Source: an uncultured Bacteroides sp.
GTDB lineage: Bacteria > Bacteroidota > Bacteroidia > Bacteroidales > Bacteroidaceae
DNA length: 52,431 bases
Reading direction: 5' to 3'
Assembly: GCF_958445495.1 (NCBI RefSeq)
Contig: NZ_CAUCSQ010000030.1
Location: forward strand, 1-52,431
A program made the translations under genes and the position numbers. The notes beneath the pieces are model-generated. The model was not told the origin of the DNA. It saw only the letters and a list, made by a program, of their open reading frames with translations, and did no database searches. Shown here one piece after another: positions 6,619 through 17,500 of the stretch. How positions within the stretch are numbered: position 1 is the first letter of the stretch; each line of letters starts with the position of its first letter.

Positions 6619-9600
6619 TCAGCGGATGGCGCTGATACGTAGTTTATAATCGAATGTTTTTAACGGTATCTGATATTTCTTGAGTGTTTCCGGACCGCAA
6701 CTGGCGTTTCCGATGCCGCGTAGGGCGGCGTCCAGATGCAATACGATGTAGGGGCGTTTGTTCAATTCCCAGGCGTGTTGTGTATTCATAAGGTCTTGGT
6801 CGGTGTAACGGAGGGCGGAGAATGAGACATTGCCTTCCGTTTGAATCTTGATTCCTCTTCCTTGGGCGTCTTTGAATTCCAGCTCTCTTACTCCTTCACG
6901 GTTTCCCATGGACTGGGGTTTCACATACGGTTCTTCCATCTGGTCTACGGTGGTGGCATATCTGCCAATCATGCATCCTTCTTTACGGTCCGGATAGTTT
7001 TCATAGGGCCCGTAGGCATAGTAATCCACATTTCCCAATGTCGAATCGAGCAGGCACACGAGTCCGCAACGGCGGAGTTTGTCGGTTTGCGGCGTGAATT
7101 GGGAATGGATGTCCAGCGTGCCGTCGGGGGTGAAGGTATATGTGATGTCGGTGTCGCACAATTTTCCTTTTCTGACAGTCTTTACAATGACATTTCCTTT
7201 TTCTTTGGAGACTGTGCACGAGCCTTGGGGAAGCAGGCCGTTTTCCGTGTTTTGGAAGCGGTCGTTTTCTATCCATCTGTGGTTGTCGTACAGGAAGCCT
7301 CCTTGCGCGCTCAGGATGTTTTTCCCTTTTATCTGCAACTGTGTCATTTGTCCTGTCTCTTCATTGAAGAGGGCTGTGATGTTGTTGTTGCTGATTTCTA
7401 TCTGTTTGTCTCTGGCGGTTATCTCCAGTTTGTCTTTGCTCTTGCGGGCATGGAGCGCCGGAAGATTTTTTCTGGGCAGCAGCTCATATTGTTGTTGGGC
7501 TATGGTGTGGTAGGCGTTTGCCCATGTGCTGGGATTGCATTGCCGGACGAAGAGGTTAATCATTACTTCGTTCCCTTTCTTTTCGGCTTTTGCGATGTTG
7601 GCAGACAGTTTGAGCGTTACGGTCAGGGAGTCGCCGGGCAGTATCTTATCGAGTTGCATGCTGTCGCTTTTTACGATTTTCCCGTTTTCCACGGTTTCCC
7701 ATTTGAGGTCGGAAGCGTCCAGGGCCAGGAAGTTGTAGCGGTTGATGAGCTTAACCGTTGCCTGGTTGCGTTTGCTGTCTTTTTCCAGAAGTTTGAAGTC
7801 GATGTATTGATAGACGGCTTTTACTTCTTTCAGCTTGGACGACTCTGTCCGTGTGGCGGGTATAATGCCGTTTGAGCAGAAGTTACCTTGGTGAGGGCCG
7901 GGGAAATCATATCCTGTGTGTAGCCTGTATATCCCTTTTTTGATTTCCGCCGGTTCGTAAATGGCCTGGTCTACCCAGTCCCATATCGCTCCTCCTATGG
8001 TTGAGGTGCTGTTTGTTATGCTGTTCCAGTATTCTTTCAGGTTGCCGATGGCGTTTCCCATCGCATGGGCGTATTCGCATACGAACAGGGGCTTTTCGAA
8101 TTTGCTTACGTGGGTGTCCATCCATTCCATGCTGGGGTACATCTTGGAATAGAGGTCGCTGAACCGGTTTCCGCCGTATGATTTTCCGTCACGGGTTCCT
8201 TCGTAATGGATGGGGCGGCTGTCCAGTTGCCGGGCTGCTTCGTAGCATGCCTGGAAGTTGCTTCCTCCTCCGGCTTCGTTGCCCAGGCTCCAGAATATGA
8301 TGCTCGGATGGTTACGGTCGCGCAAGACCATGCGGTCTATGCGGTCGACGAAGGCCGGTATCCATGAGGGCATGTCGCTGATGGATTGGTTGGCATGGTC
8401 TTCGAGGTCTGCTTCGTCCATCACATACAGCCCGTAGTAGTCGAACATGGCGTACATTTTCTCGTCATTCGGATAGTGGGATGTCCGGATGGTGTTTATG
8501 TTGTTCTGTTTCATCATTAACACGTCTTGCAGCATTGATTCGGTGGGGACTGCACGGCCGTAGACGGGATGTGTGTCATGCCGGTTCACTCCTTTGAAGA
8601 AGACCCGTTTTCCGTTGACATATACCAGCGATTCTTTGATTTCTATTTTCCGGAAGCCGTATTTGGTAGAGAAGGCCATTTCGTCTTTTCCGTCTTTTTG
8701 CTGGATGATATGCACTGTATAGAGATTGGGGGTCTCCGCTGTCCATGCAGAGAGGTTGTCCAGTTTGAAGGAGGTTTTTATCTCGGCAATGCTGTCTTGG
8801 GGCTTGTAGTATATGTTTTCCTTGTTTTCTGCAATCTTTTTCCCTTGGGGGTCTAACAGTCTGACAATGATTTCTTTTTTCCCTTGTGCCTTGTCACGGT
8901 TGTCCAATGTCATTTGCAGGGTCATTGTGCCGCTTCGGTAGCCGGATTCCGCGTCGAGCGAGGAAGTGATGTAGTGGTCGCGTATGCTGACGGAGGGGGT
9001 ATTGTACAGATATACGTCCCGGAATATGCCGCTCATACGGAACATGTCCTGGCATTCCAGATAGGAACCGTCGCACCAGCGGAACACTTGCACGGCAAGG
9101 CGGTTGTTCTTTTTCCTGAGGTATTTGGTCAGGTCGAATTCCGCTACATTGTTCGAGCCTTGCGTGTAGCCGATGTATTTGCCGTTGAGGTAGATGAGCG
9201 CTGCACTGTAGATGCCTCCGAAATGAATGAACGTGCGTTGTTTGTCCCAGTTGTCCGGCAAATCGAAGAAGCGTATGTAGGAACCTACGGGGTTGATTCC
9301 GTAGTTTTTTCCGTTGTCATTGAATCCTTTGCGGGCATTGATGTAGGGAGGGGTGTTGGAATGCGGATATTCCACATTGGCGTAAATCGGACGGTCGTAT
9401 CCTTGCATTTCCCAATTGGAGGGGACCGGAATGGTGGCCCATTGGGAAATGTCGTAGTCTTCTTTATAGAAATCGACCGGGCGCGAGGAAGGATTGTCGA
9501 CGAATTTGAAGAACCAGTCGCCGTTTAACAGGCGGAAGGTCTTGCTGTTGTTGTTTAACCACGGTTTATGATAGAAATCCGTGTCGGCAATCATTTCTTT

Positions 9601-10224
9601 CTCGGAAGGGTAGGGGATGTAGGTGGCATGTCCCGTTTCTTTGTTGTCGGCGAAAAAGGTTTCGTCTTCCCAGGGGACTTTGTTCTTGGCTTGCCTGTCG
9701 TTGTTTTTTTGCGGGACTGTTTGCTCGCTTTTCCTGAACAGGAAGAGGGTTTCTTTGTCTTTTTTTATCTTTTGCTTTTCTTCCAGCCTGATTGCACCGC
9801 TCTCGTTGCAGACCAGAATCAGTTCCGGTGCATTGGTCGGAGAGAGCTGGAAGTAGTTTCCTTTTTGTGTGATGTTCCATAGTTGGGCTTCGTCGGAACC
9901 GTTGTTTTCCGTGATTTCGGGATGCCGGTTTTCTATCTTCGCACGGATGGCTTTGTTTTCATAGGGGTTTATGATGCGGAAACTTCCGGACAGGTCGTTT
10001 ATATTCCACAATTGCAGGGAATCGGTCTGATTCTGCATCAGGACCAGAGACGTGTTTCCGTTTTTGAAGCCCAGCGCCTTGTCTGAATGCAGGGACGGGC
10101 AAATCCGGTATAAGGAATTTTTGCCGAACGGGCTCTGGGCTTTACTGTTTGCCGCAGTTATCATGCTTAGCAAGCATGTCAGAAAAAGATAATAGTGGAG
10201 TTTGTTTCGGATCATAAATTTCAT
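6619..10224 (-). CDS. GH2 beta-galactosidase (LacZ type) with N-terminal ricin-like domain
   Basis: 1201 residues. It is likely exported (hydrophobic segment 10-29, cut near AQS). Residues ~33-165 contain two QxW-like repeats (LQLWNI, AQLWNI) typical of ricin-B/beta-trefoil lectin domains. From ~180 the LacZ-type GH2 architecture follows: sugar-binding jelly roll, Ig-like domain, TIM barrel with acid/base E650 (LGNEAGGG) and nucleophile E717 (CEYAHAMGN), then the C-terminal beta-sandwich (Bgal_small_N). It should release terminal beta-galactose. It lies at the end of the PUL on the strand of the hybrid sensor gene, 115 bases after it, with its own promoter. The ricin-like call is by eye. Confidence 0.9.
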   Translation of the reverse strand: MKFMIRNKLHYYLFLTCLLSMITAANSKAQSPFGKNSLYRICPSLHSDKALGFKNGNTSLVLMQNQTDSLQLWNINDLSGSFRIINPYENKAIRAKIENRHPEITENNGSDEAQLWNITQKGNYFQLSPTNAPELILVCNESGAIRLEEKQKIKKDKETLFLFRKSEQTVPQKNNDRQAKNKVPWEDETFFADNKETGHATYIPYPSEKEMIADTDFYHKPWLNNNSKTFRLLNGDWFFKFVDNPSSRPVDFYKEDYDISQWATIPVPSNWEMQGYDRPIYANVEYPHSNTPPYINARKGFNDNGKNYGINPVGSYIRFFDLPDNWDKQRTFIHFGGIYSAALIYLNGKYIGYTQGSNNVAEFDLTKYLRKKNNRLAVQVFRWCDGSYLECQDMFRMSGIFRDVYLYNTPSVSIRDHYITSSLDAESGYRSGTMTLQMTLDNRDKAQGKKEIIVRLLDPQGKKIAENKENIYYKPQDSIAEIKTSFKLDNLSAWTAETPNLYTVHIIQQKDGKDEMAFSTKYGFRKIEIKESLVYVNGKRVFFKGVNRHDTHPVYGRAVPTESMLQDVLMMKQNNINTIRTSHYPNDEKMYAMFDYYGLYVMDEADLEDHANQSISDMPSWIPAFVDRIDRMVLRDRNHPSIIFWSLGNEAGGGSNFQACYEAARQLDSRPIHYEGTRDGKSYGGNRFSDLYSKMYPSMEWMDTHVSKFEKPLFVCEYAHAMGNAIGNLKEYWNSITNSTSTIGGAIWDWVDQAIYEPAEIKKGIYRLHTGYDFPGPHQGNFCSNGIIPATRTESSKLKEVKAVYQYIDFKLLEKDSKRNQATVKLINRYNFLALDASDLKWETVENGKIVKSDSMQLDKILPGDSLTVTLKLSANIAKAEKKGNEVMINLFVRQCNPSTWANAYHTIAQQQYELLPRKNLPALHARKSKDKLEITARDKQIEISNNNITALFNEETGQMTQLQIKGKNILSAQGGFLYDNHRWIENDRFQNTENGLLPQGSCTVSKEKGNVIVKTVRKGKLCDTDITYTFTPDGTLDIHSQFTPQTDKLRRCGLVCLLDSTLGNVDYYAYGPYENYPDRKEGCMIGRYATTVDQMEEPYVKPQSMGNREGVRELEFKDAQGRGIKIQTEGNVSFSALRYTDQDLMNTQHAWELNKRPYIVLHLDAALRGIGNASCGPETLKKYQIPLKTFDYKLRISAIR

Positions 10225-10263
10225 GGTTTAATGGATTATGATTTAAGTTGTCTTTTAAAGTTC

Positions 10264-10322
10264 CAAATATAGTCGCTTTTAAGAAAAGTAGAATCCAAAA
10301 AACATTATTTTATTTCCAAAAA
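10264..10322 (-). promoter_or_regulatory. Promoter of the GH2 gene with 21-bp-spaced TTTGGA repeats
   Basis: A -7 box TATATTTG lies at 10264-10271 (minus strand). No TTTG stands at ideal spacing; the nearest is 24 bases upstream (10296-10299). Two copies of TCCAAAAA (plus strand, 10294-10301 and 10315-10322), 21 bases apart, overlap and extend beyond it. The same repeat and spacing occur upstream of susC, so this is a candidate binding site for the hybrid regulator. Confidence 0.55.
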
Positions 10323-10339
10323 TATTCCGAATGTACCGT

Positions 10340-13300
10340 TTATTGTCTTTTTCTTTCGTTCCGGTCTTTATATTGTGTGGGAGTCTGTCCCGTATGTTGT
10401 TTGAATACCGTGCTGAAATAGCGCGAGGTGGTGAACCCGACCTGTTCTGCTATTTCTGCAACGGACAGCCCGCCTGTCTGGATTAGGAGGATTGCTTTTT
10501 CTATTCTGATTTTATTGATGTAATCGTTCAGCCCTATCCCGGTGATTGCTTTTAGTTTGTTGTACAGCGAGGTGCGGCTCATGCCTATTTCCTGGCAGAT
10601 AAAAGGCAGGCCGAGTTTGGCATTGCCGATATTTTCTATGATGATATTGTTCAGTTTGAGCAGGAAGTTCTCGTCTGTCGAATTGAAGGTTTGCACCTGG
10701 GTTTCTTGCGGCAGAAGGGGGTGGGTGAAGCGTTGTTTTATGTCTTCCCTGGCTTTTAGCTTGCTCCGTACTATTTCCAGCAGGGTGTCTATGTCGAATG
10801 GTTTTGCCAGAAAACCGTCGGCTCCCAGTTGATAGCCTATTTTCTGGCTTTGTTCTTCGCTTTTGGCTGTGAGCAGGATGACGGGGATGTGGCTGTAGTT
10901 GATATCGCTTTTCAGTTGCCTGCAAAGCTCGTAACCGTTCATGTGGGGCATCATTACGTCACTGATGATGATGTTCGGGATTTTTTTCTCCAGCAGTTCC
11001 AACGCTTCTTTTCCGTCGGACGCCGTATATACGTTTCTGAATTTGTCTTGGAGCGCTTTTTCCATGAACTCCAACAGTTCCGTACTGTCGTCTACCAGAA
11101 GGATGTCGGTTTGTCCGGTATCGAAGATTTCGGTATGGGTGGGGGAGAATGGTATGTAATCCGGCGTAGTCAGCTCATTTAAATAGGCTTTGGACTCGCA
11201 AATCGTCTGCCCGGCTTGTATGTCGGAGGGCAGTTCGAAGAAGAAGGTGGCTCCTTGTTTTTCATTATCGACAGCGCCTATGCTTCCTCCGTGAAGTTCT
11301 ACTAATATCTTGGAGTATGCCAGGCCTATCCCTGTTCCGTAGTTTTCTTCGCTTCCTTGATAGAAACGTGTGAATAATTTTTGAGGGTCTACTCCTGTGA
11401 GCCCTGTCCCCTGGTCAATGACTGATATCCGTACGGTATTTCTTTCCGTAAATTCTGACGTTATACGGATGGTGTTTCCCCGTGAACTGTGTTTTACCGC
11501 ATTGGTGAGCAGGTTCGTCAGGATGATGTTGCATTTTCTCTTATCGAAATTGATGTTTCCTATTTCGGGGGAGGTCTCTATTTGGATTTCAATTCCCTGG
11601 ACTTCGGCTTCGCTGGTGAAGTCGTCGGCTATTTCATGAATCCATTCGTTGACGTTATGGGACTCTATTTTCAGGTTGTCTTCTCCTACTTCCATCTTCC
11701 GCAGGTCCAGAACCATATTAATCAGTTCTTTCATCCGGCTGGTCTGCCTGTATATCCTGCTCAGGTCCAGAAAGTTGCTGTCGGTGGCCTGCATTTTTTG
11801 CAATATCCGTTTTAATGGCGCGTATATCAGTGTCAGAGGGGTGCGCAATTCGTGGCTGATATTGATGAGGAAACGTACTTTTTCTTCATAAATGTCTCGT
11901 TCGCGCTCTTTCATGAGTATTTTCAGTTTGTTTTTGTGTCTGTGTATCAGGGTGGTGGCAATGATTAGGATGATGCAGGTTACGAAAAGGCTGCATGAGA
12001 GCGCGAACCACCACGTTTTCCACCAGGGCGTCAATACGTCGATGGCGGCTATTTGGACGGGGGAGCTCCATTTTCCGTCGCGCATGTTGCATGAGGCGTA
12101 TAGGGCGTATTGTCCTGTGGGCAATAGGGGTAAGACCAGGGTAGGGGAATAGGATTCGATTTGCTGTTCTTCTTTTCCTGCCTTGAAGAAATACCTATAT
12201 ATCTTTTCTCGGAAGATATCGTTTTCCAATGAGGTTATCTGTATCTCCAGCGTTTTGCTCCTATACGGTACTTTAATCATGGGATTTTCTTTATCGATAT
12301 AGACTGCTCTTCCGTCAATCTTTACGTTGGCTAGTTTGATTTCCGGCTCTTCGGATATTTTGATGTCGAAGTCTTTATCGATACACAGAAGTCCCTGGGT
12401 TCCGCCGATATAGATGTCTTGTTGCGCGGTTATCAGGTGCGGTATCTCTAAGAAGTCATTGGGGATGACTCCGTCGGATTCTCCGAACATCGTGAAGCTG
12501 TTTTCATCGATGAGATAGGCGAACAGCCGGTGGTTGTCCGTGCCGAGCCAGACTTTTCCTTTATTGTCGCAAATGGCTGCGGTGGCTTCTTTAAATAATG
12601 TGGTGGGCAAATGGGTGAATTGTTTGTCTTTTAAGGAAAGCCTGGCTAATCCGGCATTCGTCGCAATCCAGATATTTCCGGTTGAGTCCATAGAGGCGGA
12701 ATTGATTTTCATTTGCTGCGGAATGCGGAAATAGGCTTCCATAAGGGTGTCTCCTTTGTTAATTTTGTATATGCTGTGCTGGTTATGTACGAGTACATAG
12801 TCTCTGGTTGCGACGATGGGAGAGAAAAAGCTGGTGTTGTGCGGTTCCGGAATCATAATCTGTTCCGTGCTTTTGGAATAGGGCTTGTACCTGTACAGGT
12901 TTGTTCCCAGCAGCAACAGGTCTTTATTGGTTTCGTTGAACAGATTGACTATTTTGCCTGTGTAGAGTATTTCGTTGTTGACTCCTTTTTCTTTGATGGC
13001 GTAGGGGGAGATGCGGCCGTTCTTTTTATTGAACAGGAACAGTCCTTTTGAATAAAGGGATAATAGAAGTTCCGAGTCGGAATAGGAGGCGATGGAGGCT
13101 ATTTTCATGTTCCGCGTTTGCGGGTAATAGGTGAATTCTTGTTTTTCTGTGTCGAATGAGTTCAATCCTCCTCCGTCTGTTCCGATCCATATCACGGATT
13201 TTTCCCTGGGTGTTTGGTACAGGCATAGTACGGTGGGGTTGCTCAACCCGTACCGGTTGTTCGTATCGGTATATGTCCTGATGGAACCTTGCCGTATATT

Positions 13301-14269
13301 GATGGCTCCGTTGCGTATGCTTCCCGCCCATATATTGTTGTCGCTGTCATTGTACAGGCATTGTATGGAGTTGGTCGGCAACGAATGATTGTTGCCCGGT
13401 ATATGCGACAAGACCTGGATGTTCCCGTTTTCCGGATTTAGGATGTTGATGCCTCCTCCGTCTGTCCCAATCCAGATTAACGAGTCTTTTTCCGTCATGC
13501 TTAAAACGATGTCGTTGCTCAACCGGGAGTTTTGCGTATTGTAGCGCGCTATCTCTTTTCCTGTGTTATCGAAGCATAGTATTCCCTGGTTGTAACCTGC
13601 AATCCATATTCTTTTTCCGGTGTCGATGAAAATGCAGGAGATTTCTTTGGGACAATCGAAAAGCGAACGGGAGGTTTCTTTGCTGGCCGTGTCCAGGATG
13701 AAAAAGCCTTCTTTATTGTTGCTGCATATCAGTCTTTCTCCGTCAATCTGTTGCAACTGGTCTATGACGAAGCGTCTGGAGGTTTTAAGGGTCTTGAATG
13801 TTTCTATCTTCCGGCTTTCGTATCGGAATCTGTAAATTTTATTTTCTCCTCCGATGAAGAATCCGTCTTCCGTCATGCATATGCTGTATGTCGCTATGCT
13901 TTTTCCCGACTCATTTTTTATGTCGGTAAAAGCGTCTTTATCCTGGTCATATAATACCAGGGCGGAACCGGTTAGTGCCCAGAGATTTTTTTCTTTATCA
14001 CAGATTATCTGATAGACCGTGTTGTCCGGCGCATTCGGATTGTTATACAGTTCGTAATGTTTCAGCTCGTTTCCGTCGAACCGGTATATGCCTTTGGGAG
14101 TTCCGAACCAGATGTTGTTACGTTCTTTATAGATGCATCGTACATTTGAAGGCAGTCCTTCTTTTTGCGAAATTTGCTTATATGCATATTGTTCTGCATA
14201 GAGGAATCCGGAATATATGGTGAATAATATAAGGATGGATAACGGTCTGAAAAAGGTGGAATTCCTCAT
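10340..14269 (-). CDS. Hybrid two-component system regulator (HTCS) of the PUL
   Basis: 1309 residues, full length for the family. Order: signal/anchor (1-25), periplasmic two-component-propeller repeats (about 30-690, many WIGT/G-GL/L blades), Y_Y_Y domain (about 690-755), a TM helix (about 765-787), histidine kinase with phospho-acceptor H806 (ISHELRTPLT), N box (LLTNAVKHS), G boxes (GTGLTG, GTGIGLAYS), a receiver with phospho-acceptor D1104 (IISDVMMPHMNGYEL) and conserved K (LAKPFD), and a C-terminal AraC HTH. Such proteins sense glycan fragments in the periplasm and activate the adjacent PUL. It is transcribed divergently from susC. A weak -7 box TATTTTTG lies at 14304-14311 on the minus strand. 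Confidence 0.96.
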   Translation of the reverse strand: MRNSTFFRPLSILILFTIYSGFLYAEQYAYKQISQKEGLPSNVRCIYKERNNIWFGTPKGIYRFDGNELKHYELYNNPNAPDNTVYQIICDKEKNLWALTGSALVLYDQDKDAFTDIKNESGKSIATYSICMTEDGFFIGGENKIYRFRYESRKIETFKTLKTSRRFVIDQLQQIDGERLICSNNKEGFFILDTASKETSRSLFDCPKEISCIFIDTGKRIWIAGYNQGILCFDNTGKEIARYNTQNSRLSNDIVLSMTEKDSLIWIGTDGGGINILNPENGNIQVLSHIPGNNHSLPTNSIQCLYNDSDNNIWAGSIRNGAINIRQGSIRTYTDTNNRYGLSNPTVLCLYQTPREKSVIWIGTDGGGLNSFDTEKQEFTYYPQTRNMKIASIASYSDSELLLSLYSKGLFLFNKKNGRISPYAIKEKGVNNEILYTGKIVNLFNETNKDLLLLGTNLYRYKPYSKSTEQIMIPEPHNTSFFSPIVATRDYVLVHNQHSIYKINKGDTLMEAYFRIPQQMKINSASMDSTGNIWIATNAGLARLSLKDKQFTHLPTTLFKEATAAICDNKGKVWLGTDNHRLFAYLIDENSFTMFGESDGVIPNDFLEIPHLITAQQDIYIGGTQGLLCIDKDFDIKISEEPEIKLANVKIDGRAVYIDKENPMIKVPYRSKTLEIQITSLENDIFREKIYRYFFKAGKEEQQIESYSPTLVLPLLPTGQYALYASCNMRDGKWSSPVQIAAIDVLTPWWKTWWFALSCSLFVTCIILIIATTLIHRHKNKLKILMKERERDIYEEKVRFLINISHELRTPLTLIYAPLKRILQKMQATDSNFLDLSRIYRQTSRMKELINMVLDLRKMEVGEDNLKIESHNVNEWIHEIADDFTSEAEVQGIEIQIETSPEIGNINFDKRKCNIILTNLLTNAVKHSSRGNTIRITSEFTERNTVRISVIDQGTGLTGVDPQKLFTRFYQGSEENYGTGIGLAYSKILVELHGGSIGAVDNEKQGATFFFELPSDIQAGQTICESKAYLNELTTPDYIPFSPTHTEIFDTGQTDILLVDDSTELLEFMEKALQDKFRNVYTASDGKEALELLEKKIPNIIISDVMMPHMNGYELCRQLKSDINYSHIPVILLTAKSEEQSQKIGYQLGADGFLAKPFDIDTLLEIVRSKLKAREDIKQRFTHPLLPQETQVQTFNSTDENFLLKLNNIIIENIGNAKLGLPFICQEIGMSRTSLYNKLKAITGIGLNDYINKIRIEKAILLIQTGGLSVAEIAEQVGFTTSRYFSTVFKQHTGQTPTQYKDRNERKRQ

Positions 14270-14360
14270 GATATATTGTTCTATTTTAACGTTAATTTCG
14301 TTTCAAAAATAAATATTCCATCGAAGATGAAAAAATAAATAAGGTAATTTTTATATTTCG

Positions 14361-14390
14361 ATGTCCAAAAAAGTGCTTGGCATGTCCAAA
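14361..14390 (+). promoter_or_regulatory. Direct-repeat candidate operator (ATGTCCAAA x2, 21-bp period)
   Basis: ATGTCCAAA occurs at 14361-14369 and 14382-14390, exactly two helical turns apart, in the divergent HTCS-susC spacer, about 80 bases upstream of the susC -7 box. AraC-type output domains typically bind such spaced half-sites. The core TCCAAA-N15-TCCAAA recurs upstream of the GH2 gene in the opposite orientation relative to the promoter. Confidence 0.55.
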
Positions 14391-14440
14391 TTTTACCACT
14401 TTTCTTGTCTGTGATTATTTTTAGACTCTAAAAGTTCATT

Positions 14441-14476
14441 TTTGCTCTTTTCCTTATTCTTTAAACCGTAGCTTTG
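14441..14476 (+). promoter_or_regulatory. Promoter of the susC operon
   Basis: TAGCTTTG at 14469-14476 is a good -7 box; TTTG at 14441-14444 is 24 bases upstream, longer than the usual 19-20. A weak -33 element would fit activation by the HTCS. The leader to the susC ATG is about 30 bases. Confidence 0.6.
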
Positions 14477-14511
14477 GAGACGGAATAGAAATGTTATTTT
14501 AAATTTAATTC

Positions 14512-17500
14512 ATGAAAAAAAGTATGGTAAGGAAGAAGTTTATATCCCTTCTTTTAATACCTCTACTTAGTCTGCTGACGGTAGTTAATGCTTTTGCTCA
14601 GCAAGTAGTGGTAACCGGTCAGGTAACCGATAACTCAAATTTCGGGATGCCGGGTGTAAATGTTCAAGTTAAAGGTACTACAACTGGAGTTATTACTGAC
14701 ATTGACGGTAATTATTCTATTACTGTGCCTAGTTCTAAATCTGTTTTGGTTTTTTCTTTTGTCGGTTATTCAACCCAGGAAATCCAAGTTAAGAATCAGA
14801 CGAAAATCAATGTTTTATTGAAAGAGGATACGCAGGCTTTGGATGAGGTGGTCGTTGTCGGTATGGGTACGCAGAAACGCAGTACGATTACTGCTGCTGT
14901 GGCAACGGTGGACCAGGAGGCTATTGTGAATCGTCCGGTTACTGATGTGACGAGCGCGTTGCAAGGAAATGTGGCGGGTTTGAATTTTGCTTCCGACGGA
15001 ACGGAAAGCGGTACCGGAGGTGAGTTGGGCGGAGAGATTAAATTCAATATCCGCGGTATCGGTTCTATCAACGGCGGCGAGCCTTACGTATTGGTGGACG
15101 GTGTGGAACAAAGCATGCAGAATGTGAACCCTGCCGATATTGAAAGTATTTCTGTCTTGAAAGATGCTTCTGCAGCGGCCGTGTACGGAGCCCGTGCGGC
15201 TTATGGCGTGGTGCTGGTGACTACGAAGAGCGGAAAACAGGATAAGGCCCGCGTGACTTACCGCGGTTCTGTCGGTTTAAGCGCTCCTATCAATATGCCC
15301 CGCATGATGAATTCTTTGGAATATGCCAATTATAAGAATGCATATCAGTCTGCTATCGGGGAGAAGGCTCTTTTCTCACAGGAAACGATTGATTTGATGT
15401 ATCAGTTCATGCAGAATCCGTACAGTGAGAACTTGCCGGGAGTATTACCCAATACCGAGAATACGGGCTGGCGTACGGGTGAGGCGATGTATGCCAATAC
15501 GGATTGGTTTGATTATTATTATAAGAATAGCTCGTTGCGGCATTCTCATAATCTGAGTATTTCGGGAGGGTCTGAAAAGATTACGTATTATATAGGTTTG
15601 GGTTATACGTATCAAGGCGGTTTGCTTGAACGGATGGAGGATTCTTTGGATAAGTATAATGTAAACACGAAACTTCAAATGAAGACTAACGACTGGCTGA
15701 AATTCAATTTCAATAATAACCTGACTTTGAATTTAATATCCAGGCCGTTGCCGAACATGTCTATCCTTTATCATAATATTGCCCGTTCTGCTCCTAATGC
15801 CGCCGTGCGCGTGCCTGTTGCCGGACAGTATGATATTCCGGACTGGAATGAATCTTTATATTTGAGTAATGTGAATTACAACCAGAACCGAATTTCGGAT
15901 GCTATGACGATGTCTGCTACGATAACCCCTTTGAAAGGGTGGGATATTATCGGCGAAATGAAAGTGCGTTTTGATGTGGAGAACGATGAGTTCTTGCAGA
16001 GACAACCGCGTACGACACGCCCTGACGGGACGATTGATGATGTGAAGTCTCCCAGGCAGGGATATTCTTATCCGGGAATTGATTATCTGAATTCCCAATG
16101 GGGTTCGATGACCCGTGGAAATGACTTCAATTATTATTTGTCTCCTGCGATTAATACGTCTTATACCAACCAGTGGGGAGACCATTTCTTTAAAGGTATG
16201 GCGGGATACCAGATGGAAGTGCAGAATAATTCCAGTATGTATGCTTATAAGGACGGCATAATGAGTGACGATACGTATTCGTTCGATAACGCCAACGGAA
16301 AGGTATATAACGGGGAAGCCCGCGAACATTGGGCTACGATGGGATTTTATACCCGTTTGAACTGGAACTACCAGAATATTTATTTTTTGGAGTTCAGCGG
16401 ACGTTATGACGGTTCTTCCCGTTTTGCTCCGGGCAACCGTTGGGGGCTTTTTCCTTCTTTCTCTGCCGGATATGACATTGCACGTACGGATTATTTCCAG
16501 AAATTGAAATTGCCGGTTTCCCAATTGAAGGTGCGTATTTCTTACGGTCGCCTGGGTAACCAGAATGGGGCGGGCTTATACGATTACTTGAGTTTTATGA
16601 CTTTGAAACCGGAATATTCTTCCGCATGGTTGCTTCCGGGGATGAATTCCACTACTCCTTCCAGGGGAACGGTGGCTCTGACGCCGGCTATGGTTAGCCC
16701 TGATATTACTTGGGAAAAGGTGGATAATGCGAACTTGGGTATAGACTTGTCCATGTTTGACGACCGTCTGACGGTGACTGCCGATATTTATCAACGTGTG
16801 ACACGGGATATGATTGGTCCGGCTGAGGCAATCCCGGAAATGGGAGGTATCGCGGTAGACCAGCGTGCTAAAGTAAATAATGCCACTTTGCGCAACCGTG
16901 GTTGGGAATTGTCCGTAAACTGGCACGACCAGTTGAAAAACGGATTCAGTTACGGGGTTGGTTTCAATATCTTTGACTACAAGGCTGTCGTTACCAAATA
17001 CAACAACCCGGAGGGATTGATTTATAATAACCATACGGGTCTGGAACGCAATAAGGGGTATTATGAAGGTATGGACTTGGGAGAAATCTGGGGGTATCAG
17101 GCCGATGATTTGTTCCTGACGAACCAGGAAGTGGACGCTTACCTGCAGAATGTGGACATGTCTTTCTTTAAACCTAACGACAGTTGGCAACGCGGTGATT
17201 TGAAGTATATAGATTCGAACGGCGACGGCAAGATTGATCCGGGAAGCGGAACGTTGTCCGATCACGGTGACTTGAAGATTATAGGGAATACTACTCCCCG
17301 CTATTCGTTCGGTTTGAATTTGAATGCAGGGTATAAAGGGTTTGAAGTCTCTGCTTTGTTCCAGGGGGTAATGAAACGCGATTACCCGATGTCGGCAAGT
17401 ACTTATTTGTTCAGCGGCAATTCCAACTTCTTCAAGGACCATCTGGACTACTGGAACGTGGATAATCCGGGAGGGTGGTTGCCGCGCCTGACCAGGTCCG

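Noticed and set aside
6841..7875. 344-codon plus-strand frame
   Set aside because: Antisense shadow of the GH2 gene; composition is low-complexity and no motif is seen.
8884..9528. 214-codon plus-strand frame
   Set aside because: Also antisense to the GH2 gene and unlike any family.
16576..17442. 288-codon minus-strand frame
   Set aside because: Antisense shadow of susC.
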